Source: Plectrocnemia conspersa
Lineage: Eukaryota > Arthropoda > Insecta > Trichoptera > Polycentropodidae
NCBI GenBank assembly: GCA_009617715.1
Contig: VTFK01000013.1
Coordinates: 62,001 to 126,000, forward strand
DNA length: 64,000 nt
Direction: 5' to 3'
The notes beneath the pieces were generated by a model, which ran no database searches, was not told the DNA's origin, and saw only the letters and a list, made by a program, of their open reading frames with translations. This document shows, in pieces, positions 1 through 11,785 of this stretch. A program made the translations under genes and the position numbers. The number at the start of each line of letters is the position of its first letter. The stretch's first letter is position 1.

Positions 1-1260
1 ATACGACAAATTTCATATCAGATTGTCGATGGCAATAATTATTGTCATGATAAAATAATTGAATATCATTATCAATAAACTGTAAAGTATCTAATGACAT
101 AATTATTCGGGGGTTTCCCTATATATAATACACCATAACAATATGTTGTTTTTGTTTGTGTCTAGATAATGTATAATAGCAGTAACGACATGGAAGTTGG
201 AAGTTTGTAAAAATGACGCAGTTAAAATACGCTTATGGCTCCTAATGATTATATTATATGGAAAAGTATACATACATAAATGTACCTATTTTCCAGGAAT
301 GATATTACATTTTGATAATTATCACGTAATTTCCTACAATTAATATAATAATAATTGACGAATATTCAAAGATAAAAAGTATGTAGTACATATTTAAAAA
401 AAATATTTAAACGTTAATAAAAAATATATAGATAAATGTGATTTATAACTTTTATTTTGTTATTTATTTATTATTTATGCTTTTATTATATTACAATAAA
501 AAACTGTAATGTGTAATAAAAGAAAGATTTTTTTTTCTATAATAATTATTTATTCACCTTGAATAAAATCCGGATAGGCAAAGAGGATAAAAAGTTAAAA
601 TTCCATTCTAAAATTCTTTATAACACATAACAACCGATAAAAACAACTGTAAAGTGAGTGGCTATGTTTAAAAATAAATTTAAAAAGAAAGAACTATTAA
701 AATAAACGCTTTGGTTATTATTCCATTTATAATGTTTATTTACATTACTTTAGTCACACTCTCAGTTTAAAATTACACAAATAAACTAAAGTGGCACAAA
801 CTTACTGTAACGAAACGCTTAAACTTTCGAAAAAGAGAAATAAAGTAAAAAGCCAAAAAACAAGTTATATAATCGTTATCTCATTTTAGCCATTAAAAAT
901 GTTGCAATTTAAAATTTGCATACAGCCATTCAAAATAAAAGTAACATTAAGTACATCATTAATATTGAATTATTTGGATCTTAGAATTATCACATGATTA
1001 CTACAATATAATTTATATTATGTTATTTTAAACTATATAGCTATTCATACTTATTTATATCATACATTATCACTGTAGCCACTTTCGAAATTATGACAAA
1101 TTGTTTATAACTAAAGATATGTTATATTATTAATAATTTAACTCTTTAAATTGTTATTGAAGTGTTTGGCAAATAAAAAAATATATAATATCCCATAATA
1201 AATGATAAGAACTTTGGACTATAATTTTAAATTAATTTTTAAATTTAAAAAAAAATCAAT
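1..1260. other. AT-rich non-coding stretch
   Basis: Very AT-rich with A and T runs. No open frame of note, no transposon protein motif and no clear repeat was seen on either strand. Confidence 0.6.
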
Positions 1261-1510
1261 TTAGTGAGAGTTTTTTTTCGATAATTTCATAAGAAAAATG
1301 CCTAAATTCACAATTAAAAAACAATGAAAATTCTCTCGAGAATTTTCATAGTTTTCTTTTTATTAAAAATTAAATTTGTACGAATATTTTCAAATGTTAA
1401 GTAATCGCTGCATTTTTTATACTATTGCATAAGAAAGAGTAGGCCCGTGCCAGATGTTTTTGGAAGGTATAATAAAAGTCGAAAATATTTGAATGGCAAC
1501 AAATTGTTTA
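1261..1510. repeat. dispersed repeat family A, copy 1
   Basis: This segment resembles 54105-54437 and 63196-63460 in the same orientation. Shared landmarks in order are a TTTGTACGAATATTTT-like block, a CGCTGCAT-like block, a GTGCCAGATG-like block and an AAAATATTTGAAT-like block. The copies are well diverged. No coding capacity or terminal repeats were seen, so the class is unknown. Confidence 0.55.
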
Positions 1511-2640
1511 TGTTTTTCTCAACAAAGTTAATCAGTTAAGAAGAAACCGCTTCTTGTGAGAATCAGCAGATTGCAAAAATGTATGGGGTCTAATAAAATA
1601 TGCCTATCGGCGAACCTAAATCTCGTTTTTAATAATTTAAAGAGGTTTTAAATCTTTATCTTGTTCAAAATATGAAAATGTAAAGTAGCAGCAACTATAT
1701 TTAATCAAAGTAGATCCATTCGTTCTGTTCCTTTGTTTATTTGCGTCTATTATAAATCCTGTATTTATGAATCTAGTACCCTTTAACTCTCAGCCGTTTC
1801 TCTATTCATCGATAATATAAAAATATCTATAAATATATATTGCATAATTCTAATTACGTAATATATATTACATATATATTTTTATTTATCAAAATTACTC
1901 AATTGAATGAGAATTTTCATTTTGCTAAAAATTACAAAATCGTTCAATTTTTTTAATTTTTTTAAATAGAAATAAAAATCTTCACTGAATTGCTCAAATT
2001 AATTAATAAAAAAATATACTAAAAGTTTTTACTCAATGCTAGTGTGCAAAAAGTTGCGGTCCTAATTTGAATCCACGTACTTTTTCATCAAAACGATGAA
2101 AAAATCGAGGATAAGCCTTTATTATTCCGTCGTTGAAGTGGATCCTTCCATTACGAAATATAAGAAACACCCCCAGATAATTAAACTCTCTGGATTTCGT
2201 ACAGTCGCTCAGTAATATTTTTCGCCTCTTTGACGATGAACATAGTGCACTCCATCTTAACCCTATAAATTTATTTTACTCTCATTAGAGAGCACTCATT
2301 TTCTTCAATTAAACAGTTCAGCTTTTGTGTAAATTTTCACATTTTATGCACATGAGATAATTGAGAACTAATCGCATTAGGGTCTAACTCCACCTCCAAG
2401 TACAAACCATATATTTTCAAGCTTCCACGTTGGGCAACCCTCCGGTAATTACAAATGATTCAAAGTTTACAAAGAAAAGGACTTTTTTGAGGTACTTACT
2501 GGCTCTTAATAAATTATACATATATAAAAATATTTTAAATGATCAATTTTATTAAATATAATGTATGTACAAATTGCTCAAATTGACTTTTATTTAACTA
2601 ATTTTAATTATTTTATATTGTGATGTTTTGACTTTGTTGT
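1511..2640. other. AT-rich non-coding stretch
   Basis: No supported gene. The stretch is AT-rich, with a slightly richer patch near 2390-2450. No transposon remnant was recognised. Confidence 0.5.
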
Positions 2641-2860
2641 GTCACTCGGCTGGCGCGTGATTCGAGAACCAGTTCTTTGCACTTTGGTCACTTTCTACGT
2701 CATTTTTACATTGTTTGTACACAAACCACTGTGACGTCACGCAACAAGTTTAATTTTAACCGACATTGTGAAGGTGGGTAACCGGCGCCTGTCGTCTCGG
2801 TTCGCGGTTATAACCGCGTCTTGAGAAATCCGACACTTTCGCGACTGTTGGATTAAAAAT
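2640..2860. promoter_or_regulatory. GC-richer pocket with CRE-like site and perfect palindrome
   Basis: A local pocket of higher GC in AT-rich surroundings. It contains GTGACGTCAC at 2731-2740, which includes the full cAMP-response-element octamer (the site bound by CREB/ATF-type bZIP proteins), and a perfect 16-bp palindrome CGCGGTTATAACCGCG at 2803-2818. Such palindromes suit dimeric transcription factors. No TATA box or open frame supports a gene here, so enhancer function is inference. Confidence 0.3.
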
Positions 2861-2925
2861 TTTACGCAACAGGAAATTTAATGCTATCACTGTACATATA
2901 ATAAATACAAAATTTTGAATGCCTC

Positions 2926-3186
2926 AAAAATTCTATAGATGATGGTTTCCCTCGGTTCCGCGGAACACTGGTGTTCCGCGAATCCAAAAATGTGTTCCAT
3001 GGAGCCTAAATAGATATTTCACAAAAAATTTGGAGTAAATTAAAAAATGAACATATTTTACTTCATAACAGGCGAAGATTTTAGTACCTAGAAGTTGGGT
3101 ACATAAAATAAAGTGTTCCGCCAAAATTTTCGGATTTGCGAAGTGTTCCGTCGCTCAAAAAGTTTGGGAAAAATTCTATAGATGAT
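2926..3186. mobile_element. hAT-type miniature element flanked by direct repeats
   Basis: An insert at 2944-3168 lies between exact 18-bp direct repeats (2926-2943 and 3169-3186). Its right end reads CTCAAAAAGTTTGGGAA, close in reverse to the common hAT terminus CAGTGGTTCCCAAACTTTTT, and its left end GGTTTCCC is the eroded mate. Inside are repeated GTGTTCCGC words. It is about 225 bp and has no coding capacity, so it would be non-autonomous. A hAT duplication is 8 bp; CTATAGAT lies within the longer match, and the extra matching bases may be chance or eroded termini. Confidence 0.5.
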
Positions 3187-4118
3187 ACCATATTTTTTAT
3201 TGCAAAGCATTTGAATAAAACCGTAAATTTTACATGGACAAAAGTTATACATGTTAAAATCATATAATAACAAAAAGTCTAGTTCCGCCCCGTATCATCG
3301 GTATTGCTCAGATGACTGAGGACTGGAGATGACATTGAACTTCCCCTAATTCTAAAGTGTATCTTAGCTAAAAAACACTCGTACTTAATCACTTCAATCA
3401 AGACTTGAACTTGACCACAGAACTAGCACTTCGCTTTCGACTTGGGATAACGAGATTTCAGCTCAACTCGCATTACGCCCAGTACCAAACCAAACAAAAG
3501 CAGCTTTCATCTTTACGTCAAGCCTGATCCAGCTTCAATATTCAAAAACGAAGAGTCGAATCTAATCTTTGGAGACGATTAGATTAAACTAAAATGAATG
3601 TATATAATAATTTTTTGATCAAAATTAAATTAAACGGTCTTTTAAAATAGCAAATATGTTTTTTTATTCATCGACGAATAAATAAAATTAAACACAAATA
3701 TAATTATAGGACCAGTTTAATTTTAACAACAAAAACATACTTTTTATACCATTCTGAAAGCCATTAGTCTGACGTAATTACAACGGAACGGTTAAATAAA
3801 ACCGTTTCTTACTCGTATATTTTTTCATTATAAATTGCGAGTTATTTTTAAAAACTTCAATCGATTCAATTATCTCGAGCAATATTGAAACAAATTATGA
3901 TTGGAATGTAATTGAATTTTTAAAATATGTAAGTTCTTGGAGCGAGCAGTTGATGGTATTAATTATAAATGATATTATTTTGCCCCAGGGGGTACAATTT
4001 TATTACAATGTTACAAAACACACAACATTCTTGTGGAATGCATTTTGTGTTAATTGCATCGATGCACGTTATCAAACGACAATTTATTTCAATTATACTA
4101 TTTATATATTATATATGA
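3187..4118. other. non-coding stretch
   Basis: AT-rich, with a mixed patch at 3280-3560 that has no open frame or recognised motif. Nothing supported. Confidence 0.5.
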
Positions 4119-5576
4119 CCAATCAACATGCTACCGTGTATAGAAAAAATAATAGAAGAAGTAGTAATCAAACAATTAAAGGAATTTATTACTTCTCAAA
4201 ACATAATATGTGAACAACAATCGGGATTCAGAGAAAAGCATTCCACTGAAACTGCATTACAAGTAGTGATAAATGATTGGCTATTGGCTAAGGATACAAA
4301 CAAAATCATTGGAGCAGTTTTCTTGGATTTCAAGAGAGCCTTCGAAACAATAGACAGAAAAATAATGTTAAAGAAATTGAGAGTATAGGTATAAGTGATA
4401 TAGTTTTAAGATGGTTTAATAATTACTTATATAAAAGAAAACAAAAAAGTTAAAATAAATAATGTATATTCTGAAGAGAAATTAGTGTCTTATGGAGTAC
4501 CACAAGGGTCTAAATTGGGACCATTGTTATTTGTTTTGTATATTAATGATATAGTTAATAACGTGAAAAAATGTAAAATTCATCTATTTGCGGATGACAC
4601 ATTAATGTATTGCATAGGTGATAACATTAAAGAAATTGTAAATAATTTAAATAATGAATTAAGTATATTAGAAATATGGTTAAAGAATAATGTACTTAAA
4701 TTAAATGAGAATAAAACTAAATGTATGTTTATTAATTATAAAAAAAATGTGTTAGATAATAGTACCAAAATAGTAATAAATAACTCTAGTATAGAAATAG
4801 TGGATAATATAAAATATTTAGGAGTAATTGTTGATACAAAATTAAATTTTAAAGAACATTGTAATTACATATTAAAAAAAAAAATTAGTAGAAAAATAGG
4901 TTTATTATCTAGATTAAGAAATATATTAAGTATAAATACAAAAAAAAAAAAATTTATAATAGTATAATATTGCCCCATTTTAATTATTGTGCAACACTAT
5001 TAAACATGTTAAATAAATTAGATAAACAAATGTTGCAAAAAAATTACAAAATAGGGCAATGAGAGTAATTTTAAATAAAAATAGATTAACTAATTGTAAA
5101 AGTATGATTGATAGATTAGAATGGTTGAATGTTCAAGAAATATTGAGTATGAATGTTTTAGTATTTATATATAAGTTAGAAAATAATATATTACCAAAAT
5201 ATTTTAATAAGTATTTAATAAGAAATAAAGATGTACATAAATATAATACTAGAAATAGAGAAAATTTAAAGAAAATTAAGTATAAGAAAACGAGTACGGC
5301 TAGGGGAATTATGTACGGAGGTTTTGATTTATATAATAGTCTTCCAAGAGAAACTGAAACAGCAAAAAAAAAATATAACGGGTTTCATAAATGGAATAAA
5401 AAACACCTTCGTACATATAGAAATAAATTATAATATTAAGACTTTATTATTGTATATATTTTCATTTTTCTTTCTGTTATGTATTTTTTATATATTTTTA
5501 TATATGTTTACTAAATTTGTTAGATGTAAAGATTAGCTATTAAGCTAAATAAATTAATAAAATAAATAAATAAATA
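4119..5576 (+). mobile_element. 5'-truncated non-LTR retrotransposon (Jockey/CR1-like)
   Basis: The copy starts abruptly inside the reverse transcriptase domain, at residues matching the usual PIS-LLP motif, and runs to a 3' tail of AATA-type repeats near 5576. Loss of the 5' end and an A-rich simple-repeat tail are typical of target-primed reverse transcription. The 3' untranslated part includes TTAGCTATTAAGCTAAATAA, a signature shared with copies near 22.2 kb (inverted), 31.5 kb and 35.2 kb, so this is a small local family. No endonuclease domain or first open reading frame is present. No clear target-site duplication could be set because both flanks are AT-rich. Confidence 0.85.
4128..5433 (+). 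pseudogene. reverse transcriptase fragment of non-LTR element
   Basis: The conceptual protein carries RT landmarks in order: GFREKHSTETA; LDFKRAF (motif A, with its aspartate); YGVPQGSKLGPLLF (motif B); and HLFADDTLMY (motif C, the catalytic aspartate pair). A lysine-rich C-terminal region follows and ends NKKHLRTYRNKL before the stop at 5431-5433. The frame breaks about four times: near 4380, and inside A-runs near 4441, 4940 and 5037. A TAG at 4386 follows the first break. The enzyme would copy element RNA into DNA at a nicked target. This copy is truncated and broken, so it is not functional as read, although some A-run breaks could be sequencing errors. Best family guess is Jockey/CR1-like from motifs B and C. 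Confidence 0.85.
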
Positions 5577-6720
5577 TCTTCTATAATTTTATATTGATCT
5601 AAATATAGTTAAGACATGTTAAGTAGCGCAGTATTTTAAGAACAATTTTAATATAATACAAAGGAGAAAAAATAAAAAACAGAACTTGTATAAAAATAAA
5701 TCGTTTTTCTTATACAACATGTTATTTTCGCAATGAAAAATAAATTCTATTTTTAATACAATATAATTCAATGTAATTAATAAATTAACAGGTTTTCAAT
5801 CCTTGAAACTTAACTAATAATTATTATTTTCAAAGTAAGTTATGAAGTCTAGAGTGCGATACAGTTATGTGAACACTAAACTTAATTTTAGCTCAACGAG
5901 GATCATATTATAAATATTTTATTTTATATATTAATTAAATATTATATTAATATATAATATTATACTTGAATAAAATTTTATTTATCTTTACCTTGTGTCA
6001 GTTTAATGTTAAATTATTATTTATAAATTCAAATGTTCCAAAATACTGGCTTAACTAAATAGCTATTGTTTAAACTTGCACCCCTACAAATCATCGATGA
6101 TTCACCCCTTATCCCCACCGTTCCTGGAATTTTGTTTGTTCGTGTGACTTCGTTGCATGACACAATAATGAATCAATGATGTTTTATGTTTAAAATTAGA
6201 TTTTTTTAGCACGTATCTTTTTATTGGATCGATCATTTTACTGCATGTTATTTGACATAAACGAATTTTTATATAGATGATAATTTTAATAAAACATACA
6301 GATGTGTAATTTGATGAATGTATTTTCATCCTTATATGCATATTTTTATTTGTATCATATTATTACAGTAAAATAAAATATATTATAAATTAAATAATTC
6401 TTCCACCAATTCTTGAATTATAAAAATAAACCCAAAATGTTGGCTATTTTAATAGTTTAACATATTATTCAGTCAATGTAAATTATTATAATATTATTAT
6501 AATCATTACATACAATAGTAACGATTAAGCTACTGCTAGAATTGGTCTCCTAGTGTATCATAGAATCATTTATTAATATTCTAGAATATAATTCGTCACG
6601 GTGGAATTTTATATGCCTTATCTAACAATACGTAGCTTCATATTTAATCAATACTTCAAAAAGTTCAGATTGAAAACGCAAACAATTCCGGAAACGAAGC
6701 CAAGGCTACGTACTGGTGCC
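5577..6720. other. AT-rich non-coding stretch
   Basis: No supported gene. A weak open frame on the minus strand (6102-6341) has no recognisable domain and AT-driven composition, so it is not called. Confidence 0.5.
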
Positions 6721-7165
6721 TTCCATATAATCTTATAAATAATCCATTCTATAGAAGGCGTGTGTGTATTATACACACGAAAGGCAAAGCATTTCCGCTG
6801 AAGTGCTACAAACAAATCTAAGGGTTCTTTCGAGGGAATTAATTAAAAAAAAGTCATAACCAACCGAGCGACCCTCTTCTTGTTTACAACTCGAGAGGTC
6901 TTCGTGCACCTTATGGGCTTCGAACACGACCTTCTCAACTTCACCTGTTCCTATAATAATTATTATTACTAAGGCGGCAGGTGTTGTTGTTGGATTTGGA
7001 CGGATTTTTTTTAAGATCTAGAGCGGGACATAGAGAATTAAATTTTCATATGGATGAAATGCAAAGTTATCGGCGCCAGACGGACACATTAATTCGCGAC
7101 ACGCCTAAACGTCTTTCACAGAGGAAGTGGTAAACTTTAACCGGTGGCGTAAATTGTTAAACTCA
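6720..7165. promoter_or_regulatory. possible enhancer pocket with E-box motifs
   Basis: Mixed-composition pocket containing CACCTGTT near 6940 and GGCAGGTG near 6975, both E-boxes of the CAGGTG class bound by bHLH or Snail-type factors. Homeodomain-type TAATTA words lie close by. It sits immediately downstream, on the minus strand, of the candidate promoter at 7234-7241. Function is inferred only from motif density. Confidence 0.25.
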
Positions 7166-7166
7166 C

Positions 7167-7241
7167 CTTGTCGGTGGTCAGGACGGCGGGTGACGTGATG
7201 GCTCGTTGCTGCTTACGAAATCACACGTGAATATATTTATA
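7167..7241 (-). promoter_or_regulatory. candidate minus-strand TATA promoter with first-exon donor
   Basis: On the minus strand a perfect TATAAATA box (7241-7234) lies about 30 nt before a plausible start region near 7211. The sequence then runs to ACAAG followed by GTGAGT, a consensus splice donor with its cut between 7167 and 7166. TATA box, correct spacing and strong donor together suggest a short non-coding first exon of roughly 45 nt. No start codon is present in it. Each element alone could occur by chance in AT-rich DNA, so only transcript data could settle it. Confidence 0.3.
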
Positions 7242-7249
7242 GGTGGATA

Positions 7250-8205
7250 CGCAGTTTCGCTGGCGTGATGTTTGGAATACTAAAAACGTGGCCAAAACTT
7301 AAACGTTGATTATTAGAACATCATATTTTAAAATATAGCAATTAACATAAAACTAACGAGTACAAATTAATTAACTGCGTAAAAATACCTGATCTTGGTG
7401 CTGATCGGTTTCAGTTTTAATTATAAAGTAGTACATTAATTAAACATATATAGAGAAATGTAAATGTCGCTATCGACAGGTTATGGAAGTCAGAAAGTTG
7501 TATTGTTTCCAACTGAGATGTCTATGGAGCGGCTGAGACTTGTCGTAATGCATTCTGGACAATCTCTAATGTCGATGTAGTCTCCTGGCTCGTCTCAGCA
7601 GCGGCAGCGACTCCACGGGGTCTCCCTGTCATCTCAGTGACACATATTTTATAATACTAATTCAGGAGAGCTCTGGCGAATCATAGATGAGGATATTTGC
7701 GAGTCAATTGCATCGCTTTTTCGACACACCCACGAAACGATGGTCACTCTGTCGATCGGTAACTAGAGAGTAGAAGAACAATAGTATTATGCACAAAATC
7801 AAATAAAAAATAGATTGTTGTTTGCCGATATAGATGATTAACGTTTCAAGACGGGTTTACTGTTGATTGTCCGTACAAAATTATTAATTATAAACGCAAT
7901 TATTTGGTCACAAGACCTCTCTTTCATTATTGTGTGACTTTGCTTTCGAGTCGTGTTGATTTATATTTTCATTTGTTCGAAATAGTAGTTAGAATAACCT
8001 ATAAAGTATAACAAATTGTGCAGGTGATTGAAACCCGCACACATTCAATATTCTCTCTGTGGTTTCTATAGTGTATTGAAAAGCCATGAGCATAAAAAAG
8101 CAAATTCGATCGAAAGACAAGTTTCTCCTGAAATTTTCTTCGGTTATAACACACGTTTTCACGCTCAATAAATATTATTATCTTGTAGTTTATGCAGTTT
8201 AAGGA
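7250..8205. other. non-coding stretch with a mixed-composition patch
   Basis: No gene seen. A moderately GC-rich patch at 7480-7770 contains a short run of CAG and GCG triplets but no open frame of note. Bases 7447-7500 resemble 16780-16840, a weak dispersed repeat. Confidence 0.45.
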
Positions 8206-8300
8206 AATGGCTCACAATTTTTTGGCCAAAAACGACACCGTCGTGATGTCGTAAATTTGTCTCCAATGACCCCTCCAGATTTTTTTATATTTCTGCAGAT
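8206..8300 (+). pseudogene. mariner-type transposase scrap
   Basis: Read in frame, this gives AHNFLAKNDTVVMS and then, after stops and a shift, SPMTPPDFFIF. This matches the mariner transposase segment around the third catalytic aspartate (usual form NDTVV-PQPPYSPDLAPCDFFLF). Only about 30 codons remain, with an in-frame stop. It is closely related to the minus-strand scrap at 21996-22155, which has KNDTVVMPQPLYSSE, so both come from the same mariner lineage. Confidence 0.7.
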
Positions 8301-8309
8301 AAATATGAC

Positions 8310-8850
8310 ATTTTATATATATACTACGAAAAATCGCTGATTAGCTGAAGACTACACCAAATAACGTATTTAAAAATATGCTAAAAAAAGTAAATTTTAA
8401 CTGATGTCATTATGATTTTGTTTAAACTGTATATTGCATAGTTATTTAAAGACGAAATGACTCCTTGTTCCTTAAAAAAATTAACATGTTCTTATAAATA
8501 GCGAAAAATATATTATATTCCGTAACATACGGTCCATCAGAATACTGATAATATCGATCTTAACTCAAATCGCAGCTAGCACAGTTATTTTACCACAAAC
8601 CCTCCCTGAAACTTTCTGCGATGATATAATCAAGATCCATTCCTAAAATATAATACATAAAAAACCGCAATTTTTTTTTTTTTACTTGAAAGCCCATATT
8701 TTGAAAAACAGCTTTAAATTTAAATTTTGGTAAATAATAATATATCAAATTACATGAGCAATAATTTTTTTCCGATGCGTTAATAACACAATTTCAATCC
8801 AATTATTGTTAGTTGTAAAATTATAATAAAAATGTTAATAAGGCCTATAC
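8310..8850. other. AT-rich non-coding stretch
   Basis: AT-rich with long T and A runs. No feature supported. Confidence 0.5.
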
Positions 8851-8856
8851 ATAGCT

Positions 8857-8888
8857 GCGGTGACGTAGCGCAGCGATCCACTAACGCC
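8857..8888. repeat. 32-bp GC-rich motif, copy 1
   Basis: A 32-bp block matching 11786-11817 at about 29 of 32 positions and in the same orientation. A TTAA lies some 20 bp upstream (8836). The match and the TTAA suggest ends of a piggyBac-type element, but no full element can be outlined. Confidence 0.5.
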
Positions 8889-9230
8889 TAGTTCTAGTAT
8901 TTATTCAAACATTTTTATTTTTATTTTAACATACATAAACAATGACATACATTATCTCGTTGTTGCATTGTTATGAGTCGTATAGCTTTCGTGTTGTTAA
9001 TACCTTATGACGACAATGTTTTTTTATGACATTATAAAAATAGACAATGACGTACTTGAATATAGCTTTAATTAGACTTTTAGTTGTTTATTTGTTCAAT
9101 CCAATGTTTTATTTTAAATCCTGAAACATATATTCAGATTGTATGATTTTCAGTGTAATAATAATATTAACTTTAAATACATAAGCAGCTATATATTTAT
9201 TATATAAACTACGGCCCGTCGTTAACCCTT

Positions 9231-9260
9231 TCAGTGGTATCGCCGTACATGTACGGTGTT
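9231..9260 (+). repeat. piggyBac-type terminus (TTAACCCTTT)
   Basis: The sequence TTAACCCTTTCAGTGG begins here and is followed by GTACATGTAC. TTAA plus CCCTTT is the usual left edge of piggyBac superfamily elements. The matching right end was not found downstream, so this is probably a lone or rearranged end. Confidence 0.4.
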
Positions 9261-9619
9261 TTGAGGTACCCCAGATAGTTATATACTCACATAAAAACAT
9301 CATGTTTATATAATGATTTTTTAAATTTGATTTAATGTAAATGATAAAAATAATATCAATAAATTAAAGAGTACAAAATAAATAAACATATATTAATTTT
9401 ATAAAAAAAAATATTGAGAACCTTTGAATTGATATAAAAAATCACAAAAGCCGAATAACATATAAAATAAATTAACAAAATTCAATTATGGAAAAGTGTT
9501 AAAATAAATTATTGAAACGTATGAATACAAAATAGTAGTAAAATTAATTTAAGCAATATGAAATATTGATAAATAAATAACAACATAATTAATTATGGAA
9601 AAAAACGTAAAAAAAATTA

Positions 9620-10080
9620 GATTGTATTATAATTGCGACAGACAATAAATGGTGAAATGGTTTTTCCGAGCAATGGTGGAGAAGCTGGCGCAGGGATGAT
9701 GTCCGTAGAATATCCTCAGAGGTCATGTAGGTGCTTGCAGTGCGAGTATTTGGAGGTGGTTCCTCTTGCTGCGATGATCGTATTCGGGAGTCTCAGGTCG
9801 TCTGCCAAGCGGAGTGAAACTTGTGACTGACTTCTCCTCATCGGTGTCCAGGCTTAAGTATCCAGTGCTGGAATGCTTGCTGAGCAATCACGCTCATTGA
9901 ACGATCATCCAGCCAATAAATATACTCGTTTCTTAGAACAGCGAAATAGGCATACGCTTTTAGAAAACGACATTCGATTGATGGGCATTGTCCAAGGTCG
10001 TATCATATTGCAACGGGAATATTGTGGATCCGGTGATTTATTATACTTCGCAACAAAGAAATATTCTCTCAATGACGGAT
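9620..10080 (-). pseudogene. unassigned coding-like relic, possibly piggyBac N-terminal part
   Basis: This block is richer in GC than its surroundings and has broken open frames on both strands. On the minus strand one frame reads DTDEEKSVTSFTPLGRR and continues PETPEYDHRSKRNH, an acidic then basic segment of the kind seen near the start of piggyBac transposases. Stops and shifts interrupt it. It lies between two piggyBac-type ends (9231 and 10934). No diagnostic catalytic motif is visible, so the assignment is tentative. It could equally be part of another transposon or a plus-strand frame. Confidence 0.25.
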
Positions 10081-10189
10081 AATATTTACAATAAGAGCAC
10101 TTGCGTGTTATTTTTTCTGTTCGTAACGAGGGCTTTTGCGTGGTCTATCCTTTACGCTACTGTATTGTTTTCTTCTTGATAGATGGTCC

Positions 10190-10917
10190 TTTTGGTCACA
10201 GTAAATTAACGCTAGTTTTGAGAATAAAACCCTTTCAAAAGTGGGCATCTGTACTTGGTCGCCACACTTAATTTTATATGGTTTGAGTACTCATCCTGTA
10301 TATATGTTTTAAATAAGGAAATCAGATCTTAATAAAATCACTGAATCAATTCTAGTTTGTTCGTCATCTACGTGTGTCATACACATAACAACATTGTGTT
10401 TGCGTGTTTTCGTATCTGCAAATCAAATATTTTTCAGCGCAGGAAGTTTATTTTCATCGATGCACTATGACGTCGTCTGAACTGCAAAAACAAATTAGTT
10501 ATTTACTGCTCGTTGTGTATTAGCTTCGCATTGATGAGCCGCCCATATACGCACCACATGCATACCTCTGATGCTTGAGTTTCTTCGCTAATAATAAAAA
10601 CTTTGTGTATATATCAGTTTTCAGAATTCGTTTAAGATTTGCAAAGACCGCAACTGAAGGGTTCCTGGAACACCGGATAACTACAGTAAACACATTAGGC
10701 GCCAGTGCTATCATTTTTAAACATAATAAACAAGCAAGTACAAAGAAAGATAGACAATAAACAGACAAGTATATCGAAAATGTATTTTTATTGATGATAT
10801 ATCATATTATTGTTGTTATTATCGTAAACAATATTTTTTTATATTTAAATTAAAATATAAAAATAGTATTTTGAAAAGTCTTTCATGAATGCCTAAATCA
10901 TTAAAAAATAAAGAATG
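10190..10917. other. non-coding stretch
   Basis: Mixed composition with overlapping short frames on both strands at 10520-10768. Neither shows a recognisable domain. Nothing supported. Confidence 0.45.
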
Positions 10918-11773
10918 AAACAAAAAATCTTCTTTAACCCGCCGTTGGTCGCGCGAGTATTGCATACGCCGTTGGTCGCGCCTGAGCGAATAGCCGCCTC
11001 TCAGTTCTTTATGTTTTTAAGTTTAAATATCGAATATTTATTATTTTTTTTTATTTTTTTGGTATAAGTGCTGTATATATAAAATAAATAAATTCTTTCA
11101 AAACTTTTATTTACATAACGAAAGAAAAAAAATAAAATAATTTTTTAAAAAAAGTTAAAATATTTTTTTTTAGATAATGTTTAAAACTTTAAAAATAACA
11201 TGAAAAATATATATTAATCTTGATTACTTTAATACTTAGTAATGCAATCTGGACATAATGCCGATGAATGTTCTTTGCATTTTGGGTTATAGCACATGTG
11301 GCATTTTATGGTGATTTTGCGATTTTTTTCCTAGGGCAAAAATTACATTTTGCACGATTCTATTCACTTGGTTTTGTGTGATGAATTATCGTAGTGTCAG
11401 GTTTCTCTCCTAAATACTGCTATATTTTTTTTTTTGAAAACTTTGCGATAAATTTGTTTAATTTGTTGAAAATTAAAGGATCGAAAAAAAAAATTTCAAA
11501 ATAGTTTTTATACTACCTATGTATCAAAAGTTAAATAAAATATATTTATAAAATTTAAAAACATAATAATGAATAAAAGAAACTATCAAAAAAATAAAAT
11601 TTCCAGCACGAATCTAACCCGCGTAAATAATCGATCCTTGATATAACACAACTAATACGCAAAACCATTGTATATCGAAAGTAAAACGTGTTTGAGCCTG
11701 CAATATTGAAGAAAACATAAAAAAATGTTGCATACAAAAAAAAACGGCATCAAAAACAAAAAATCTTCTTTAA
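10918..11773 (-). mobile_element. piggyBac-type element remnant flanked by TTAA and 20-bp direct repeats
   Basis: The left edge is TTAACCCGCCGTTGGTCGC (10934 onward), with a 15-bp word CGCCGTTGGTCGCGC repeated at 10940 and 10968, like the subterminal repeats of piggyBac elements. A transposase C-terminus lies on the minus strand at 11229-11424, so the left edge is the 3' end of the element. A TTAA at 11770-11773 marks the other side. The 16 bp preceding both TTAA copies are also identical, making 20-bp direct repeats (10918-10937 and 11754-11773), longer than the expected 4 bp. The 5' part of the transposase is missing. Confidence 0.65.
11229..11424 (-). pseudogene. piggyBac transposase C-terminal cysteine-rich domain, broken
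   Basis: The minus strand reads RAKCNFCPRKK, then after a shift NRKITIKCHMCYNPKCKEH, then SSALCPDCITKY and a stop. The order of C-x2-C pairs with a histidine matches the C-terminal cysteine-rich (PHD/RING-like zinc-binding) domain of piggyBac transposases, which binds element ends. Upstream in frame is YLGEKPDTTIIHHTKPSE followed by a stop codon. The single frameshift lies in a seven-A run. The catalytic domain is absent, so the copy is dead. The match rests on the cysteine pattern and the nearby TTAA terminus. Confidence 0.75.
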
Positions 11774-11785
11774 GTCAACATTGAC

